Below are positions 61,349 through 64,000 of a stretch of DNA of 64,000 nt, piece after piece. How positions within the stretch are numbered: the stretch's first letter is position 1; each line of letters opens with the position of its first letter. The notes beneath the pieces are model-generated. The model was not told the DNA's origin. It saw nothing but the letters and a program-made list of their open reading frames with translations, and made no database searches. A program made the translations under genes and the position numbers. The stretch is from Pachyrhynchus sulphureomaculatus (Eukaryota; Arthropoda; Insecta; Coleoptera; Curculionidae), in the NCBI GenBank assembly GCA_019049505.1, contig CM032455.1, positions 80,882,554 to 80,946,553 on the forward strand, written 5' to 3'.

Positions 61349-63020
61349 CAGGGTGTTCAAAATAAATGTATGCATTTCGACTATTTTAAATTAAAAAAAT
61401 CTCAAATTTTTTAAACAGCACACCCTGTATATTATTATTTTTTCTTATAGATTTTACAAAACCGACTTTTAATAAGTATGTCATATACCTATTTCTAATA
61501 GTTTTCGATATATTTTGAATTTTTCAATTTTTACCCTTGTTTTTAATACACTTACGCTATTGTGAAAACATAAACAAATAGTTAATAATAATTTTAATAT
61601 AGTTTAACTCATCTCATGATTAATTATTATGACGTAATAAATGTTCAAAAATATGCCCGTCTACTTGAATACACATGTTTAGTTGTTTTACTATATTTTC
61701 CTTCACTTTCCTCAGCATAAAGGGCGTTATTGTCCGGCACGTATCCCGTATCCTATTTTCCATATCTACTGGTGTTGTAGGGGGATTCACATAAAGACGA
61801 TCTTTAATGTAGCCCACACAAAAAGAAGTCTAAAGGTGTTAAGTCACATGATAGAGGTGGCCACTGAATGAATCCATCCCTACCGATCCATTTTTGTGGA
61901 TAACGATCGTTTAAAAATTCCCGAACTCCCGGTGGTAATGAGCAGGAGCTCCATCTTGTTGAATCCACATTTGTACCCTTTCAAAGTTATCAACTTCTTC
62001 AAGAAGCTGGGGTAATTCGTCTTGCAAAAAATTTAGGTATCTAGGCCCGTTAAGAGGTTCACGAAAAAAATATGGACCAGTAATTCGAAAATTTAATATT
62101 CCACACCATACATTAAACGACCAATGGTTTTGGTTTTGAACTTCCCGGACCCAAAATGAATTAACTGTTGAATAATAACGTATGTTATGGCTGTTAACTG
62201 CTCCATTACTGCGAAAAGTAGTTTCACCAGAAAACATTATTTTGAATAAAAAATTTGGATCAGACTCTATTGCTCCATTTATGGTGGTATAAAAGTTTAC
62301 TCGTCGTTCAAAATCACGGTCTTGAAGTTCTTGGTGTAGTTCCATATGGAAAGGATGATACTTGTATTTTCTCATGGTGCGATTAGCCGTAGATTGGGAT
62401 GTGTCAGATAAGTCAGCTAGTTGACGGCTGCTGACCTGGGGATTATCTTCAACTTGAAGGTAAATCTCCATTTCTTTTTCCTCATTGGTAGTATTCTGGT
62501 TTACTACTTTGCGTTCCGTATACTCAACGCTACCACTACCATCAAACCGTTCTATTAAGCACTGAAAAGATTTTCTAGATAGTATACGTCTATTAGGGTA
62601 CTTCGCTCCGTAAAGCCTTACTGCCAAAAGACAATTTTTTCCCGCCTCGCCCAGTATCTAAACCATATCAATTAATTCATTTTTAGGAAAATCCATAACT
62701 ATTACCTTTACACGTCACTTACTACAACAAATTAAAACTATTTTTACTTGCTTAATAAACATCTCAAAATTTGACAACTCCTACATTTTTGTTTTGTCTT
62801 GGCAACTATGATGTTATAGTGTAAGTGTATTACAAACAAGGGTAAAAATTGAAAAAAAATTCAAAATAAATCGAAGACTATTAGAAATAAGTATATGACA
62901 TACTTAATAAAAGTTGGAGGGTTTTGTAAAATTTATCAGAAAAAATAATAATATGCAGGGTGTGCCATTTAAAAAATTTGAGATTTTTCAATTTAAAATA
63001 GTCGAATTTTGAACACCCTG
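61349..63020 (-). mobile_element. Inner DUF4817-type mariner-like element (1672 bp)
   Basis: Ends CAGGGTGTTCAAAATAAATG (left) and CAGGGTGTTCAAAATTCGA (right, minus strand), with TA at 61347-61348 and 63021-63022. The inverted repeat extends about 210 bp inward (to about 61565 and from about 62812). Length and termini match the related element at 51328-53028. It encodes a damaged transposase and is itself flanked by the two arms of a fold-back element. Confidence 0.82.
61620..62627 (-). pseudogene. DUF4817/DDE-type transposase, two frameshifts, first Asp lost
   Basis: From 62627: MAVRLYGAKYPNRRILSRKS (DUF4817 helix-turn-helix), SSRQLADLSDTSQSTANRTM (second helix-turn-helix), FKIMFSGETTFRSNGAVNSH (first catalytic block with Gly where Asp is expected), WSFNVWCGILNFRITGPYFF, PLNGPRYLNFLQDELPQLLE, and WIQQDGAPAHYHREF (second Asp). 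A frameshift near 61920 is followed by NDRYPQKWIGRDGF, SCDLTPLDFFLCG (third Asp). A second shift near 61815 precedes KDRLYVNPPTTPVDMENRIR. It ends near 61620. About 340 codons; close to family length but inactive. Confidence 0.9.
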
Positions 63021-63447
63021 TAGCATCTAACTCAAATCTCTTTACACATATCTATTTTTTCATCTCCATAGAACGCTCGTACCAATTATGAGTATTCCGC
63101 CTTCAGAAACAATGGCACTAGTGGAAATTTTTTACAAACTTGAAAACTAGTTTTTTTAAAAAAAAAAAAAAATGAAATATTAGAAAAAACTACTATGTTT
63201 AGGTATATAATATTATTAATAAAGAAATTATAAAATTTTACGCAGAATTTAAAAATAAATTAGAAAATAGGATGTTCCATTTAAAAAAACATATGTTGTA
63301 TCGGCCACACTTTTTTGAAGTATCCTGTATAGTCAAAAATGATTTTAAACGGTGCACCTTAATATTCTCTAAAACTATTGTATTTAACATTTTATTGTCC
63401 CGAAACAAATAAGATAATGAACTTCACTCTATCGTTGACTCACCCTG
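63021..63447. repeat. Right arm of outer fold-back element
   Basis: Starts TA-GCATCTAACTC and ends GTTGACTCACCCTG before TA (63448-63449). Reverse complement of the left arm with scattered substitutions and small indels, especially in the A-rich stretch near 63155-63175. Confidence 0.92.
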
Positions 63448-63449
63448 TA

Positions 63450-63669
63450 CACAAACTCAATTCGAAAATTTTAATATTTCCAAAGTATTAAAACATTTCT
63501 AACTAGATTCCCTAAAAGGATCTAAATGTTAGACCAGGTCTACTTGCCATTGAATTTAAAACTTATAGCCGTTAAGTGGACTTTTCTATTATATACTGTA
63601 TCGTAAATAGCACGAAATATACGTTTTTATAAGAAAATTTTAAAATAATTAACAGTTATGACAATAATA
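63450..63669. other. Spacer, nothing recognised
   Basis: AT-rich sequence between the fold-back element and the next mariner. Confidence 0.45.
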
Positions 63670-64000
63670 CGTAAGCTGAAAAGTTTTTGGTCTAGCTACT
63701 TAAAACACATTTTTTTTGCAAAATTTAACTTTATTAATCAATATCCTTCGAGAGCGATACAATCAGTCCAATGCTTTTCTAACATTTCTATGACTTTCTT
63801 GTAGAATGATTTGCCTTTGCCTTCAAAATAGGCCTCAGTTTCGGCGATTACTTCTTCATTGGAGCCAAATCTCTTTTCCACGAGCATTTTTTTTGAGGTT
63901 TGCGAATAGATAATAGTCGCTGAAGGCCAAATCTGGAGAATACGGTGGATGAGGGTGTAATTCGAACTTCAATTAATGCAATTTTACCATCGTAACCATT
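63670..64000 (-). mobile_element. Second mariner subfamily, cut by window edge
   Basis: Terminus CGTAAGCTGAAAAGTTTTTG after TA (63668-63669), different from the CGAGGCTGG mariner. The minus-strand C-terminal transposase follows directly. The rest of the element lies outside the window. Confidence 0.8.
63738..64000 (-). pseudogene. mariner transposase C-terminus (partial, frameshifted)
   Basis: Contains PPYSPDLAFSDYYLFANLKK (third catalytic Asp in FSDYY), then MLVEKRFGSNEEVIAETEAY and FEGKGKSFYKKVIEMLEKHW, ending at TGA 63738-63740. The run of eight A on the minus strand (63887-63894) has one base too many compared with the expected reading through LKKML, so the frame is broken there. Remaining two thirds outside the window. 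Confidence 0.85.

Overview
This is eukaryotic, AT-rich, repeat-saturated DNA, almost certainly from an arthropod and most likely an insect with a large transposon-rich genome. Evidence: mariner, Tc1, Tigger/pogo and DUF4817-type transposons lie beside CR1/jockey, RTE-like, R4-like and Penelope-like retroelements, a tRNA-derived SINE, fifteen (TA)n arrays totalling roughly 2.4 kb, and spliced minus-strand exons. A leaf-beetle-like genome would fit, but nothing seen fixes the species. Nothing suggests a prokaryotic operon, CRISPR array, rRNA or functional tRNA gene.

Layout. 1-12 kb: a (TA)n array, a solo transposon arm, LINE fragments of one recurring family (called J here), an RTE-like LINE relic, then a CR1/jockey-type LINE on the minus strand (about 5.9-10.3 kb) split by a 1291-bp mariner at 7607-8897. 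12-20 kb: a repeat with a palindromic GTTCCGTACGGAAC end (family P), an R4/Dong-like LINE 3' end, and a jockey-type LINE whose reading frame is interrupted by a 300-bp (TA)n array. 20-30 kb: a decayed tandem array with a 20-bp minisatellite, a Penelope-like relic between two (TA)n arrays, and a decayed pogo-type transposase. 30-42 kb: three RTE-like LINE relics, one with a 220-bp tandem duplication and one split by a J LINE, plus more J and P fragments. 42-58 kb: three phase-compatible minus-strand exons that look like the 3' end of a host gene. Its introns hold a Tc1 relic, an intact Tigger, an intact mariner, a DUF4817 mariner-like relic, a J fragment, a DDE-SWIM transposase relic and a SINE. 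58-64 kb: (TA)n arrays, a mariner-like element sitting at the exact centre of a palindromic fold-back element, and a mariner cut by the window edge.

Most open frames are transposon debris. Only two transposases are full length and uninterrupted: Tigger (541 aa, 46318-47943, minus) and mariner copy 2 (349 aa, 50050-51099, minus). Observations that reward follow-up are the host exons, the PCNA-binding-like motif at the Tigger C-terminus, the nested insertion at a palindrome centre, the DDE-SWIM element with about 300-bp inverted arms, and the link between (TA)n arrays and transposon ends. I found no clearly new molecular system. Family calls rest on motif recognition without database searches.
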